Shown here piece after piece: positions 23,351 through 36,331 of a DNA stretch of 64,000 nt. The notes under the pieces are model-generated. The model saw only the letters and a list, made by a program, of their open reading frames with translations, had not been told where the DNA came from and ran no database searches. A program made the translations under genes and the position numbers. This DNA comes from Anaeramoeba flamelloides. Taxonomy: Eukaryota > Metamonada > Anaeramoebidae. The DNA is taken from contig JANTQA010000016.1 in NCBI GenBank assembly GCA_027625915.1, positions 3,105,001 to 3,169,000 on the forward strand, read 5' to 3'. The stretch's first letter is position 1; each line of letters starts with the position of its first letter.

Positions 23351-26300
23351 TATTTGGAAGTAAGATGTAAGGAGAGTTTTCAAAAATTAGTTTGTTTTGT
23401 ATTAAAAGACAAAGTTCCTTTCGAAAGTGAGATTTGTAACCTAACAAGATATTTCTTGAAAAAATTATTTTGGATTTGTTTGGGGGATAGAACAAATTGG
23501 GCTTTTGTGAAGTTAACATGAACACGGTTTATTGAACAGAAGAGTTTATTAAAAAGTGGTCATCTTTTTTGAATTCAAACAACACCTAAACAAAAGTATT
23601 TTTTTTTTCTTTTGGCTAAATCAAAAAAAAAGAATATTTACCTTTTGGTTTCTATGTGCAGAAAAAAAGAGAACAAAAGAATAATAAGAACCATTAAGTT
23701 TGTTTGGTGAGTAAGTTGCTTACTCCAAAACAAAACAATAGTCATTATTTGCTTCATAAAAATGTGTAGATCGTTTTGGTATTAATACATTGAAGGAAAC
23801 CAATTGAAAAAAAAAAAAATAAAATAAAGTTTCGAATTGCCCAAATTGAAAAAGATGTAAATTTTCAAAACTCGATTTAAAATCGAGTGGTGTGTTACTT
23901 TTTGGAATATTGATTCTGAAGATTGTTTATGATAATTTTTGTTCCTAAAAAAAAAAATTTTTTTTTTTTTGCCCTAATTTATAATTTTTGTATTAAACTT
24001 TAGTAGAGTTGTCAAGAATTAAATTCTGAATTTTTTTGATAAATGCAAAAAGGAACAATAAAAATTCAGTACAAAAAAAGTTTTTGTAATGACATTTAAA
24101 TTTGTTTTAACTTGTATTCTCTTTATTTAACTGGATTTATTTTGAATAGTTTTTGGAAATCCAAAGTGAAAAGTTCGATTCTTCAAAACTTGTGATTTCC
24201 TTTCCTGAAAACGTTTTGTAGAGCAATGCCATGTTACTCGGATTTATTGTTTTATTTTTTTCTGTTGGTTTGTTTTCAAAAATTTGGTCAAATAGGTTTT
24301 TTTCAATTCCTTTCTTCGTTTTTTTTAAACTCTTCTCGAGTTATTTTTGGAATATTTCTCCAGACCTTTAATAGGACAACACTACTCTCATTTTCCAATT
24401 ACTTTAGGGAAAATTTGTTTTTGTTTTCTTAAAAAAAGCATAACTATGTTTACAAGAGAGAAAATAAAAAGAGATTTACGGACTATCCTAATTTTGAGAC
24501 AATTTATCCCACTTTTGCGAAAAGCTGCCTATTTATTGATTTTAAAAGAAAGTCTGGCCAAATGAGTTGTAAAAATTAGCTTTTGAGTTGAATTATTTGC
24601 CATTTGATAAAAACTATTTTTTACTATTTAATTTCGAATAAAGTTCAAACAGGATTCAAAAATCAAAATATTCTTTCTTCTATTGTTCACTTACTTTAAT
24701 AGGTATTTTAAAATTTTTTTAAGTTGATAAAAAGTTAGTAAAAAAAAATAACCATGTAGTAAAACGGTTAAAGCAAATGAACCATTTGGAAGATAAGAGG
24801 AAAACTGAAGGCACTTTTGACTTGTTTTGTGGGGAATTACGAAAAGTTTTTGATCACTAATTGTTTTTTTATCATTTTATAAAATTCTAAAAATTACCTT
24901 TTTTTTAAATAATTGGTTTCTTTCAACTTTTAAATCTTTTTGTTGACGAAAAGATCTTATTTTAAAAAGAAAAGAACCTAAAATTACGATAGTCCTTCGA
25001 GAGTAACCAAAAATCTCAATTCAAAAGAGATTATTTTCAAATTTCTTTTTGAACTTTTGTGATGTCAGCAATTGTATTTAATTTTAGTTTTAAGAAGACA
25101 ATAATATGTTTGAATTCTTTGAAAAGTTTAAATTTCTTTATGTTCGTTATTCTATTCAACGGATTGCTTTCCTGAAAGTTAATATTAGAAAAAATTCGAT
25201 TTTAGTAATAATTTTTATAAAAAAAACATATGTGGGTTTTGGAGACTTTTTTAAGACAAGACTGAATGTGAAGAACAAAGGGTAAATCAACCACAAATAT
25301 CAGTATTCCGGTTATTTATGTAATGAGGCAAAATCTTGGAATAAGGGTAAATATTGAAAAATTATAAAAAGTATTCGATGTTTTAAAGAAATTTAGATTT
25401 TTTTAGTTCTCATAAATAGACCTGTTCAACATTTTTTTGAACAATAGTCTTCCTGTCAATTAATTTACAAGTATTATTAAGATTTAGACAAGTAAATTTC
25501 ATTCTTCCAAGCCTCGAAAAACAATTTCGAAAACAGAAAAGTTAAAAGCATTTTTGTGAATTTATTAACAACTTTTAAAAACCCACACAGCAAAAATTTG
25601 TTTCCAAACTCTGTTCATATAAAGGAACACCAAGGACAGCCCCCCAACAGAATTTGTAAGATACCATACAAACCCCAACTCTTGATTTTAGTTTGCCTAA
25701 TTAGGATCTTTATTTTACCGAAATAAATATCGATTTTTGACTCTTAAAAGGGAACAAATTTTCGCTTAATTTTCATTTTACCTTTTCAATTTGGTGAACA
25801 AACGTCAACCTACTTTTTTGGAAACTCTTTTTGAATAAGAGAGAGTCGTCAAATGAAGTAAATATTTTTTCCTTTTTTTTGGGTTAAATACCAATTCGGA
25901 TAAATACAAAACGTGAAATTTTTTGATCCCAATTCAAAATACACTATTACCATTTTCATTCATTTTTTCAGGATTATGGGATTTTTAAAAATCACTTATA
26001 AGAGGCAAATTCAATTCCTAAAGCATAAAAAGAGAAATTAATAAAGTATAAAGTCTATAATCCCTGTTTCAAAATAATAACCTTGTTTTTTTTTTCTTTT
26101 TATCTTTATATTTCAAGGCAACATACAATCAACGAACAAATAATATGACCAAGGCCAAAACATTTTTTAAGGAAAACCCTTGAAGTTTAAAGTAAAATAG
26201 AAATTCGAAAATGGGTTTTGTTAAAAATTTTAACTTTCCTAGAGTTTTTTTTTAGAATTGAGATTTTTGATTTTTTTTGAAATTTATTTTTTATTTTGTT

Positions 26301-26639
26301 AAAAATTTCCTTAAAATAGACTTTATTTTGGAATAAAAATTTCATTTTTTGAGGGTTTATTTTTTAGAATTACATTTTGAACAAAAGAACTTAAAGTAAC
26401 CAAAAGTAGATTTACTTGGGGTTTATTGTCGGTTTCTTTGATTGGTTGATATTTCGATCTTCTATAAAAAAAAAACACTTTTTATTTTGAAACACCACAA
26501 ACAAAGAAAAAAAAAACCCGTGGATATTAAAGTTAACCAAAAAAAAACACATTAAATTTCAATTCCACAACATTTATATCAATTATTTTTTTCAAAGTTA
26601 TGATAATTTTATACTATTTAGAAAAGATAACCACAAACT

Positions 26640-27200
26640 AATTAAAATTAGATTGCTTCCTTTTTCAATAGTTACACATTTTGAAAAAATACCTATTTTT
26701 AGTGTATTTTTTTTTGAAATGAGTTGCAACAAATGAACAGAATGTTTGATTAAAGACCAAGTCAGGAAAAATAATACATGTATAAGCAATTTATAGAAAA
26801 AAAAAACAAGGGGGAATACTTTAAAACCTAAAAATGAAAAAAAAATAAAATGATAAAAACTTTTCCAAAAAGAAAAAAAATCATTTTTTCGAATTTAATT
26901 AAGATATCTTTTGCAAGAAATATTTGATTTTATTTAAAAATTGAAAATTATAATTCTATTTAGATTATTAAAAAAACAGAGAAAAAAATAATCTCCCCAC
27001 TAAGTCAAATAAAAATTTCAAAAATTTTACAAGGAAAAATAAAAAAATATTTCTGAAAACTTTAATTTTTTTCAATTCCCATTAATATCTATTAAAGTTG
27101 TAACCACCCTTCAAAATTGTTGTTATAATGGTGTTTATTAGGCAAGTGTATTTCAAAAATTCAAAATTTAGAGTTTTTTTTCAAAAATAAATCAAAAAAT
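26640..27200 (+). repeat. Dispersed repeat E, copy 2
   Basis: Matches 13975-14540 over about 550 bp in the same orientation with many small differences, for example CACTAAGTCAAATAAAAATT and TTAATATCTATTAAAGTTGT. Non-coding. Confidence 0.65.
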
Positions 27201-28245
27201 TGTTCTCGGTTAAAATTTACTAAATACAAGATTTTGATTAGAGTGGTTGGTTTTTTAAGATATTTATACACATCTTTTTTTCACATACTTGTATAGTAAA
27301 TTATATTTTTTTTTACCAAATTCAGATAATTTTAAATTGGAAATATCCACACACATGGCCTTAAATATAATATTCCATAATCTAATAGCTTTATATTTCA
27401 CAAAAAATTAAATTATACCCTTTCAAAAATATTTTTTTTCTAATTGGAAAATCTCCAACCCAACAAAAGAAATCAAAGGCCTGTTTAAATTTCTACTGTT
27501 TTGGGAAATCAAAACGATCTATTTCATTGGAAAAAACTAAAACAGGGCATATTCAACACCATTCAGACCTATCCAATTAAAAATAAAAAACGTAAAAAGT
27601 CAATGGATAAAATAAACAAAAGATTTATATTCAATATAATATATGTCCCTACGACCCAAAAAACACTAAAAATGAAAAACTGATCAAATACTTTCCATTA
27701 ATACAATTTAAAAAAACTAAATGAAAAAATTAAAATAAATAAAGTTTCAATTTAACTTTTTCTTGAAAACATGTTTTGCCAAAATTATTGAATTCAAACT
27801 TGAAATTATCTATATTTTTAGATACGCTATCTTGTTTTAACTCATTTACAAAAACAAATTCTAAATTATGGGGTATTTTCTTTTCACAAAAGGCACTAAT
27901 TTGGTCTTCAAATGTTTTTTTTTAGTTTTAAATGGTAAAATTAAAAAAAGAGTTAAGCTAAAAAAATAAACTCTCTGGAAAAGCATTCTAATTTAATATA
28001 TTAACTTATTCTTTGATTTCAAGCTTTTCTCAACCCCAATTTTTCAAAAAAAAATAAAAAAGTGCACAGTAATTTCAAAAAATATTTTCGATATTCAAAA
28101 GTTGAGAGTGTTTTTATTCTAAAAAAAATCATCACATTGGTTAATGGAATTAAGTTATGAACTTAGATTTCGAAAAATATTAATCAGAAAAAAATAGTGC
28201 TTAATTTTTTTAAGGACATATAGATATATATATATATATATATAT

Positions 28246-28424
28246 ATGTATACATATAAATATATAAACAATTTTTCAAAAATTTTGACTCACCTTATTA
28301 TGTTAATGGGGGCGATTTTGAGTGTTTATTACAGTATTCTTTACAAAAAATATTTTCAAAATTTTGGATCAGAATCATTTTTTCTAATTTTGCAAATTTT
28401 ATGTTTTACTTTTTTAAAATTTTT

Positions 28425-28522
<98 letters not shown>

Positions 28523-28880
28523 CCCTAAGGAAAAAAAAAGAGATCTTCGAAAAGACAAATAATCACTAAGAAAATTGACACTATTAATGTCTTTGAAAAT
28601 GAATTTAATTATTCATAAAAAATCTTGTTGTTCAACTTTTTTTCAGTGAAAGTTCAATAATAAAAAATCTGTAATGCTCATTTCACAAATTGTGACTTAC
28701 TTTTTTTTAGTTTTTGGTTTGATTTTTTTTAATTTTTAAAATATCCGGCTTTAATCGATTTAGAATGACTTAAAAGTGAATTACACATCATATCTAATTA
28801 TTAATTGTTCTTGAATACTAAATGATAATTTTTTTTTCAATTTATTATTTCAGGCGAGTTACAATTTTTTGAAAAAGAGT
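28246..28880 (+). repeat. Dispersed repeat A, copy 1, with a 90-base T run
   Basis: About 600 bp shared with 29840-30375 (same orientation) and 35915-36560 (inverted). Landmarks are GGATCAGAATCATTTTTTCT and TTTATTATTTCAGGCGAGT. It contains an uninterrupted run of 90 T (28426-28515). It is preceded by an (AT)n stretch at about 28220-28247. Confidence 0.65.
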
Positions 28881-28889
28881 TTATATATA

Positions 28890-29420
28890 GAAACCCCGAT
28901 TCAAAATTTTTAACAGACCAAAATTTGATTTGTGAAAAAAAAAATCTTATTTGATCCATTCAAGAAGAAATACCAAATTAAAAACATTCACTAATTGAAA
29001 TGTTAACACTTTTTTATAAATTACAATACTCATAAAACAATAAATAAATAATTATCCATCTAAATAAATCATGGATGTGTTAAAAATTTTGGAGAGGGGC
29101 AAAAAAAAAACACACATTAGTAAATATATTTAGATTCTATTAGGAATATTGATCAATCAAAAGTTAGATACTACCAACCAATTTTATTTGACTTCTTCAA
29201 TTTGGAAAAACTAGAATTTAACGTAATATTAATTTTTCAAAAAAAAATTGATCCAACGAAACAAGTTACGTAATTCAAACAATGAAAGGAAAAGAAAAAC
29301 TAAAAGATGAAAAAATGATTTTCATGTTTAACAAAAATCAAAATTATCTCGAATTTCAATGAAATTGTATTATTGTGATTGTTTGAAATGTTTCAGCTAT
29401 GTGGAAATTTTTGAATTTTA
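28890..29420 (-). repeat. Dispersed repeat D, copy 2 (inverted)
   Basis: Inverted relative to 30880-31430, with which it shares GATTGATCAATTTTCCTAAT and AAACATGAAAATCATTTTTT in complementary form. Together the two copies form a roughly 540-bp inverted repeat separated by about 1.46 kb that contains repeat A copy 2. Confidence 0.65.
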
Positions 29421-29839
29421 GTTTATATATATATATATATATATCATAGTATATTGATTTTTTTCTTATAGATATCAACCTTTTTTGAAAATTTTATTAT
29501 TTTTATTATTATTGTGAATAAATCCTTAATATTCCTTAAACCTTTGAAAATAAAAAAAAAATTGAAATTCTGATTTTCAAATTTTTACAATTCCACTCTC
29601 TGTTCGTACTATTCTCGACTTATGGTTATTTTTCCCACTTTATTAAAATAATCGGGGTTATAATATGTATTAAATGACCACTTTTACTAGAATATAAACC
29701 TACTTTAATACCCCCATCTTCTCAAAAAAAATATGCGGATTGTTTGACAAAATCGAGATTTATTGTTATCCCCATTTTACCCAAGATACACATTTAAAAA
29801 GTAAAAATTCATTTTTACAAAAAATAAACAAATGAAAAC

Positions 29840-30375
29840 TTGATTTTCAAGAATCTTGATCGGCTTTATAATGTTAACGGAAGTAGTTTTGAGGTTTTAT
29901 CCAAAATTCTTATCAAAAAAACATTTCAAAATTTTTGGATCGGAATCATTTTTTCTAATTTTTCAATTTTTCCTTTTCTTTTCTTATTTTGATACTTTTT
30001 TACTGTAATAGATCATCTTAAGAAAAAGATCTTAGAAAAGTTACACAATCAAATATAAAATTGATACTATATAATACCTTTTAAAACGAATTTAATTATT
30101 AATAAAAAATCACACTGTTAACTTTTTCATTGATATTCTAATAAAAATCCATTATACCCATTTCAAAAATTGTGACTCACTTTTTTTTTAATTTTTGGTT
30201 TTTTATTTTTTTTTTAATTTTTTAAATATCAGGTTGTTATAGATTTAGAATGATTTAAAACCGAATTACAAATCATTTTAAATTATTTTCTCCTCTTTAA
30301 TACTAAAGGATATATATATATATATATATATCAATTTATTATTTCAGGTGAGTCACCATTTTTGAAATTGTGTTA
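29840..30375 (+). repeat. Dispersed repeat A, copy 2
   Basis: Shares GGATCGGAATCATTTTTTCT, AATTTAATTATTAATAAAAA and TTTATTATTTCAGGTGAGTC with the other A copies. The place of the long T run of copy 1 is not expanded here; an (AT)n tract lies at about 30310-30332. Confidence 0.6.
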
Positions 30376-30879
30376 ATTATTATTTAGAAATCAGAGAACT
30401 TATAAACTTCATATGAAAGTTGGAATCCATAAAAGAAATTTAAAAATAAACAATAAGTTTCAATTAAAAAAATAAAATGTACAAAAAAATACTGTACTCT
30501 TTCTTTGAGATCTCTAGTTCATGATTTCACAATTTCTAGCCGAAATTAAAAATTTTCACCATAAATTTTTTTATTTATAACACAGATATTTTAAAAGAAA
30601 TTGCAATGCCTCTATATAATTAAAAGACTAACAATAATTCCAAAATATAATCCCAAAGGCCAATGAGGATCTAAAAATGTGATAATGTAGGCTAATTTTT
30701 GGATCAATGCCTAAAGTGAATAACAAAATTTGGTTAATTTTTTAAGAATGGATTATAGATTGACAATATTGATTCTTTGCATAACTGTATTTTTTATATC
30801 TCCATCTTATAATTGGAAATAATTTTTAATTAATGAACCCGTTGTTATTTTTACAAAATATAAACTAAAATTCAAAATT

Positions 30880-31430
30880 GTTCACACAGTTAAAACGTCC
30901 CAAACAATCAAAATAATACAATTTCATTGAAATTGGAGATGATTTTGATTTTTGTTAAACATGAAAATCATTTTTTCATCTTTTAGTTTTTCTTTTCATT
31001 CTATTGATTGAATTTCAAAATCTATTTCGTTGGATCAAAATTTTTTTGAAAAATTATAATTACGTTAAAGTTGAGTTGTTCCAAGTTGAAGAACCCAAAT
31101 AAAATTAGTTGGTAGTATCTAACTTTTGATTGATCAATTTTCCTAATAGAATTTGAACAAATTTACTAATGTATTTTTTTGTTTTGTTCTCTCCAAAATT
31201 TTAACACACTCATGATTTATTTGTATTGATAAATATTTATTTATTGTTTTGTGAGTATTGTAATTTATAAAAAAGTGTTAACATTCCAATTAGTAAATGG
31301 TTCTAATTTGGTAAATCTTCTTGAATTGATTAAATAAGATTTTTTTTTTCACAAATCCAATTTTTAAGTGTAAAAAATTTTGAATTGGGATTTAGTTTTC
31401 ATAACTCTTCTATGAAAAAATATAATTTAC
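30880..31430 (+). repeat. Dispersed repeat D, copy 3
   Basis: Same orientation as the copy at 18740-19230 and inverted relative to 28890-29420. Its 3' part (about 31185-31425) is an inverted repeat with CTCCAAAATTTTAACACAC-like arms, matching the inner element of copy 1. Confidence 0.6.
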
Positions 31431-32569
31431 AATTAATAAGAGAGATAAAACTACCACTTTCAAACCTTCTGTATATAATAATAATAAAGTTGATACTTGA
31501 TATAACTAAAAAAAAAAAAAAATAAGACCTTAAAATTATTGGGGCTATTGCGTTTATTGTTTTAGATAGTACTATACCTTTTTAAAAGTCTCAAGTAGAT
31601 AAAAAAGGGCGTTTTTTAGGGTTTAAAATTTTACAAATAAATGCTGCATGGTTTTTAATTTAATCTACTTGAAGATATTTACATGTGTGGATGTTAACTT
31701 ATAGTTTTGAAAATGCTATACTCATCTAATAAAACAAAAATAGAGAGAAAAAGTCTCATAATAAATATTCTGCACTCTTGTTTTTTTAGTAGTAAATAGA
31801 AAACAAGGGACAATTTTTGAATTTTTATTAAACACTTTTGAATTCTGGAAAAGTTAATGCTGTTTCCAATTTCTTTTTGAAAATTTTGAAATTAATCGAA
31901 AATCCTATCAATTTTCTGTTTATTTAAAAAATTTATAAAAATACAAGTCAAGTGTATATTGGGTATCATCATGTGTCGTTAAATCGCTTAGGGTTTTTTT
32001 AATTTTTGAAATATACTTTTAATTTCTCAAAGTAAAAAAAAAACTAATAACTATTTTTTTAATTTTTAAATTAAAAAAAATTTGAAATTTTCTATTTTAT
32101 TTAAAAAATTAAAAAACAAAACTAATGATAATATTTTCCAGACTTTTAAAAAATAGTGTAAAAAGGAAATGGTTTTTGTTGGATTCTTTTGAATTCTGGA
32201 AAACCCCAAGAAAGTATCTGTCGGATCTCTAGCTTTTCAAGGATTCATAAGAATGGTGAAAATGCTAGATTATACTCTATTGTTTTAAATTTTTGAAAAG
32301 ATAAGTTTTTTTTTTCTTATTAATTTTTGAAATAAACTGAAATTCTATTAAATTTAGTGTTTATTTAAAAAATTATAAAAAAACTAAAAAAAAGTGACCT
32401 TGGTTTTTTTTTTACCATTTGGAATAAACCTAACTAAAAACTTTTAAAAAAAAATATTTTTTTCAATTTAGATCAATAAATAATTCATTAATATTAAATA
32501 TAATTTGTTATCCAATTGAAATATATATATATTAAAGTTAATATACTTTTAAAATATATCAGTATGACC

Positions 32570-32780
32570 AGTTAAGTTCAAAAAATTTTTTTTCTATTAA
32601 ATTTAAAAAAATCTTATTAAAACCTGGAAAATTGGATTTTCAAACTTAAATTGTAAAATATCTTGGAAAAATAATTTTTGATCCAAGATCTTTTATCAAC
32701 CAATAGTGTTTATTATAAGTGAAGTTATCAAAAAGTGAAAAATTAGCAAATTTTAATTTTTTTTTTTGACTAAATTTTTA
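32570..32780 (+). repeat. Dispersed repeat G, copy 2
   Basis: Inverted counterpart of 3510-3745, sharing TTATAAGTGAAGTTATCAAA and the GATCCAAGATC region. Non-coding. Confidence 0.6.
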
Positions 32781-33160
32781 AGGATAGGTATATCTAGGCT
32801 GTTTTCAATTTTTTGTTGAAATTTTAACAAGTCTTTTAGAAAAAATGAAAAATAGAAAATAAGTGAAAATTAATTCCCATTTATTAAACAAATTCCTGTT
32901 TTAGGACGCAGTTTACAACACCATTTAATGACTCCACTATACAAAAATAATAAAAACTTTTGAAAAAGAAAGTATGACAACAACAAACATTGTGTTAAAT
33001 CCTCCACTTTCTCTAATCATTTGATTTTTTCTTTTCAAACAAGTGCTTATTTTTCATTTTCAAGAAGGTTTTCTCAGAAAGAGTAATCGTTTTGAATGAA
33101 TTTTTACTGTTTGACTTATTACCATCAATTGTTCCTTCAAAAAGTAAAACAATTTACTAA

Positions 33161-33338
33161 CTGGTATTTGCAGAATAAATAGAAAAATTTTTCACTTATT
33201 TTTTCCTTAATTTTTCATCCACAAACAAAGTTTTTATGAAGTGGGTTCTAATTTGGTATTTTTTACTATCTGATACTCTCACCAAAAAAGGAAAATGAAA
33301 ATAAGTGAATAATTTGTACCATTCATAAAGAAATCTCA
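33161..33338. mobile_element. Probable CTGGTATTTG-ended element, diverged
   Basis: The left end CTGGTATTTGCAGAATAAAT matches the element at 2091-2253, and a plausible but weaker right end lies near 33338. A related right end alone is seen near 32871-32905. Confidence 0.4.
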
Positions 33339-34043
33339 GAAAGTTTAAAAAATTGTTACACGTTGAATAAAATTAAGTATGCTTTTTCAAATATGAAGTC
33401 TTCAATTTGGTTAGCATTGAATTTAACACAGGGTTGGTCTAATCATAAAAAATAAAAGTTTATTGTCATGTCAATTTAACGATTCAACAATAAGAAATAT
33501 AGTTTAATTTGAAAGGATATTATGCCTCTTAACTTTGAGAAAGAATTGTCCATTCACCAATCTCGGTAGACAAAAGGTTGAAACAAAGCCAGATCTTTGA
33601 TGGATAAGCAAGACAATTAAATTCTTGTAATTTTTTGTTTTGGAATAAAATAAATAGACTTATCAAAGAAAACTAGACTAACCTGAGTTCTAATCTCTAA
33701 ATTCAGTTATTAATCGCCTTTTATTTCAAAAAATGTAATGGGTAATTAATGAAACAAGAATAACTTTCCATTTGTCATTTTTCACAAAACAAAAAGATGA
33801 AAAAAATTTTATAAATAAAGGTAGTGAGTGTTTGATTTTTGACCGAACCTAAAATCTGCAAAACTCAGATCCGAAAATATTTTTCATAGTTTTTTTTTGT
33901 AATTAAATTAAATACACCTTCAACTCTAAAAAGTATCTTTTAACTTTTGTAAATGTTGAAAAATTCTTCCATTTTCCAAAAAACATTCCATTTTTTTTCA
34001 AAACTTTTTCTTTTTGAAAAAATTATTTAACATACTTTTCTAA

Positions 34044-35474
34044 ATGACAGAAACCAACCTTCCCTTAATTAAATCAGATTCACTTATCAAACAAATCACA
34101 ATCATTGGAGAGAACACTCTATTAAAAGGATCCGGAGACAAGCCTGTGAAAGTTGAAACTATCATTCTTCCAGAATCAAGGAACAAATTAGGAAAAAAAC
34201 TCTATGAAGATTTGTGTGTCTTGATGAATGGCAGCATGAATGAAAATCTTCAAAAGTGTCTTGGTAAAGTGCCCTGTGAAAAAAATGATTCTACAATTTT
34301 TGTGAATGAATACTTATCAACAACACTTGAGGATTTAATTGAACAAAAAACAAAACAAAACAAATCATTCAGCGCAACAGAAATTTGTGAAATTATTCTT
34401 TCGATTGCCAATGGGCTAGATTTTGTTCATAACAAAGGATTTTGCCATGGTTACTTATGCTCAAAATATATCAAATATTGCGACAAAACTAATAAATTCA
34501 AAATAACAAATTTCCAAAACGCACACAAATACAAAGGCACCAAAAACGAAATTGAGAAAGAAGAAAAAAAAGAAACAAAAGAAACAAAAGAAAATGAAAA
34601 GGAAAAAGAGCAAAAACCGGTTTCTAGTTTTCAAATCACACGCTATTCACAGCCAGAAATCATCCCAAGGCCCAAGAAGGAAATAGCCTCACCTGGCGCA
34701 AGTGCTGACGTTTATTCTCTTGGAGTGATTCTTTATGAAATCACCGAATTAGAAATGTACCTTGGCACATTACCAGATCTCTCTGCAGCAATTTTGGTAG
34801 CAGACAAAGGCTATCGCCCTACCATATCCAAAACAAACGAATTCAAAGCAATTCTTGAGAAGATGTGGGATCAAAACCCAGAAAGAAGGCCTAGTTTGAA
34901 GCAAATCAAAAAGGACATTATTGGACTTCAAGAAGCCATTAATAAAAAGGACAAAACGGAACAAAAGGTTAATAAAAAAAGGCCAGAGTATTACGATAAA
35001 GAAGTCATATATTCCCTTGAACAATACTCTGATCCTAAGGAGAAAATATTCGAGGAAATCACCACGGAGCAATTAATGGAACTATTAGACACAAGCTCAG
35101 ACTCTGTGGTCAATTCTTACTCGCCTTATAGCAAATTTAAAGTCGGCGCTGCCCTCCTTGGCACCAACGACGAAATCTACTGTGGCGCAAATATTGAAAA
35201 CGTCTCCTATGGGCTGACAATTTGCGCAGAAAGATCCGCATTCTTCCATGCAGCCTCGAAGGGATGTAGAGAATTTAAGGCCCTAGTAATCACTTCTTCG
35301 GGGGTCGAGGATTTTACTTACCCATGCGGTGCCTGCAGACAGGTCATTGTGGAATGGGGGCAATTCCCAGTAATACTCTACCGCCTACAGGATAAGGCAA
35401 TCAAGGTTACCACAGGGTTCGGCTTACTCCCTGAAGCATTCACACCTTTCATACTTGAAAATTCAATTAATTAA
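34044..35474 (+). CDS. Pseudokinase-cytidine deaminase fusion protein
   Basis: A single 476-residue frame from a clear ATG. Residues about 14-292 have a protein-kinase fold pattern: an alphaE-like helix before the loop (IANGLDFVHNKGFCHG), ADVYSLGVILYEI (subdomain IX, D222) and PERRPSLKQI (subdomain XI). Key catalytic residues are absent: the HRD position reads HGY (135-137), DFG reads NFQ (156-158) and no VAIK lysine is evident. It is therefore a pseudokinase. A Lys/Glu-rich insert lies at about 168-191. After a linker, residues about 345-476 are a canonical cytidine deaminase: FKVGAALLG, NVSYGLTICAERSAF (zinc ligand C394, proton shuttle E396) and PCGACRQV (C428, C431). The enzyme half should hydrolyse cytidine/deoxycytidine to uridine in pyrimidine salvage. 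The pseudokinase may be a regulatory or oligomerisation module; that is inference. The deaminase half is visibly GC-richer than the kinase half. No intron is evident. Confidence 0.9.
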   Translation: MTETNLPLIKSDSLIKQITIIGENTLLKGSGDKPVKVETIILPESRNKLGKKLYEDLCVLMNGSMNENLQKCLGKVPCEKNDSTIFVNEYLSTTLEDLIEQKTKQNKSFSATEICEIILSIANGLDFVHNKGFCHGYLCSKYIKYCDKTNKFKITNFQNAHKYKGTKNEIEKEEKKETKETKENEKEKEQKPVSSFQITRYSQPEIIPRPKKEIASPGASADVYSLGVILYEITELEMYLGTLPDLSAAILVADKGYRPTISKTNEFKAILEKMWDQNPERRPSLKQIKKDIIGLQEAINKKDKTEQKVNKKRPEYYDKEVIYSLEQYSDPKEKIFEEITTEQLMELLDTSSDSVVNSYSPYSKFKVGAALLGTNDEIYCGANIENVSYGLTICAERSAFFHAASKGCREFKALVITSSGVEDFTYPCGACRQVIVEWGQFPVILYRLQDKAIKVTTGFGLLPEAFTPFILENSIN

Positions 35475-35914
35475 ATTACTTTACTAATCAATAACACCAT
35501 GTTTATTGATTAATATCGGAAGCAACAAAATAATCGAATTGCCAATTATCGAGAATCCATTTATTGAGAATTTCTTTATGTAGAATATAAATTTGTTAAT
35601 TATCAAAGAGTTTTGTTTTCAAGTTTACAATCTGTCTTTCTTTAAATACAAATCAAATTTTTGATCTCTATTTTTTTTTTTTTTTTTTTTATTTTTTTTT
35701 ATTTGCTCTCTTTTTTACCCTCCTTCCTTTAATTAATTATTTATTCATCGTTTAATATTTGAATAAAATATATCTTTTTAGTAATGATCATTTTTTCTTA
35801 ATATTAATTCTTTTTTTTTTTTTGTAAAAAAAAATACCATGTCGACAATTAATAATTTTAAACTCACTTTTTTTGCTTTTTACAACTTCAAAAAATAGAG
35901 TATAAGGTAAACTC

Positions 35915-36274
35915 TTTTTCAAATATTATGACTCACCTGAATTAATAAATTGAAAAAAAAAAAATTATCCTTTAGTATTCATGAACAGTTAATAACTAAA
36001 TCTGATTTGTAATTAACTTTTAAATCATTCTAAAGATATAAAAACCTAATATATTAAAAATAATAAAAAATAAAACCAAAAACTAAAAAAAAGTTAGTCA
36101 CAAAGTTTGAAATGAGCATTACGGATTTTTTATTCCTGAACTTTCACTGAAAAAAAGTTGAACAACAAGATTTTTTATGAATAATTAAATTCATTTTCAA
36201 AGACATTACATAGTCTCAATTTTCATAGTGATTATTTGTCTTTTCAACCATCTTTTTTTTTTTTCCACAGGATC

Positions 36275-36331
<57 letters not shown>

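Larger units (their letters stand above)
23351..34043. other. Long gene-free AT-rich stretch
   Basis: More than 10 kb without a recognisable gene. The second half is occupied by repeats E, A, D and G. From about 23.5 to 26.6 kb I see no repeat family and no convincing frame, although 25580-25680 is slightly GC-richer. Short frames at 24226-24565 are not supported by composition or motif. Confidence 0.5.

Noticed and set aside
28246-28569. A 107-residue frame with a run of about 30 Phe
   Set aside because: It is created by the 90-base T run within a dispersed repeat.
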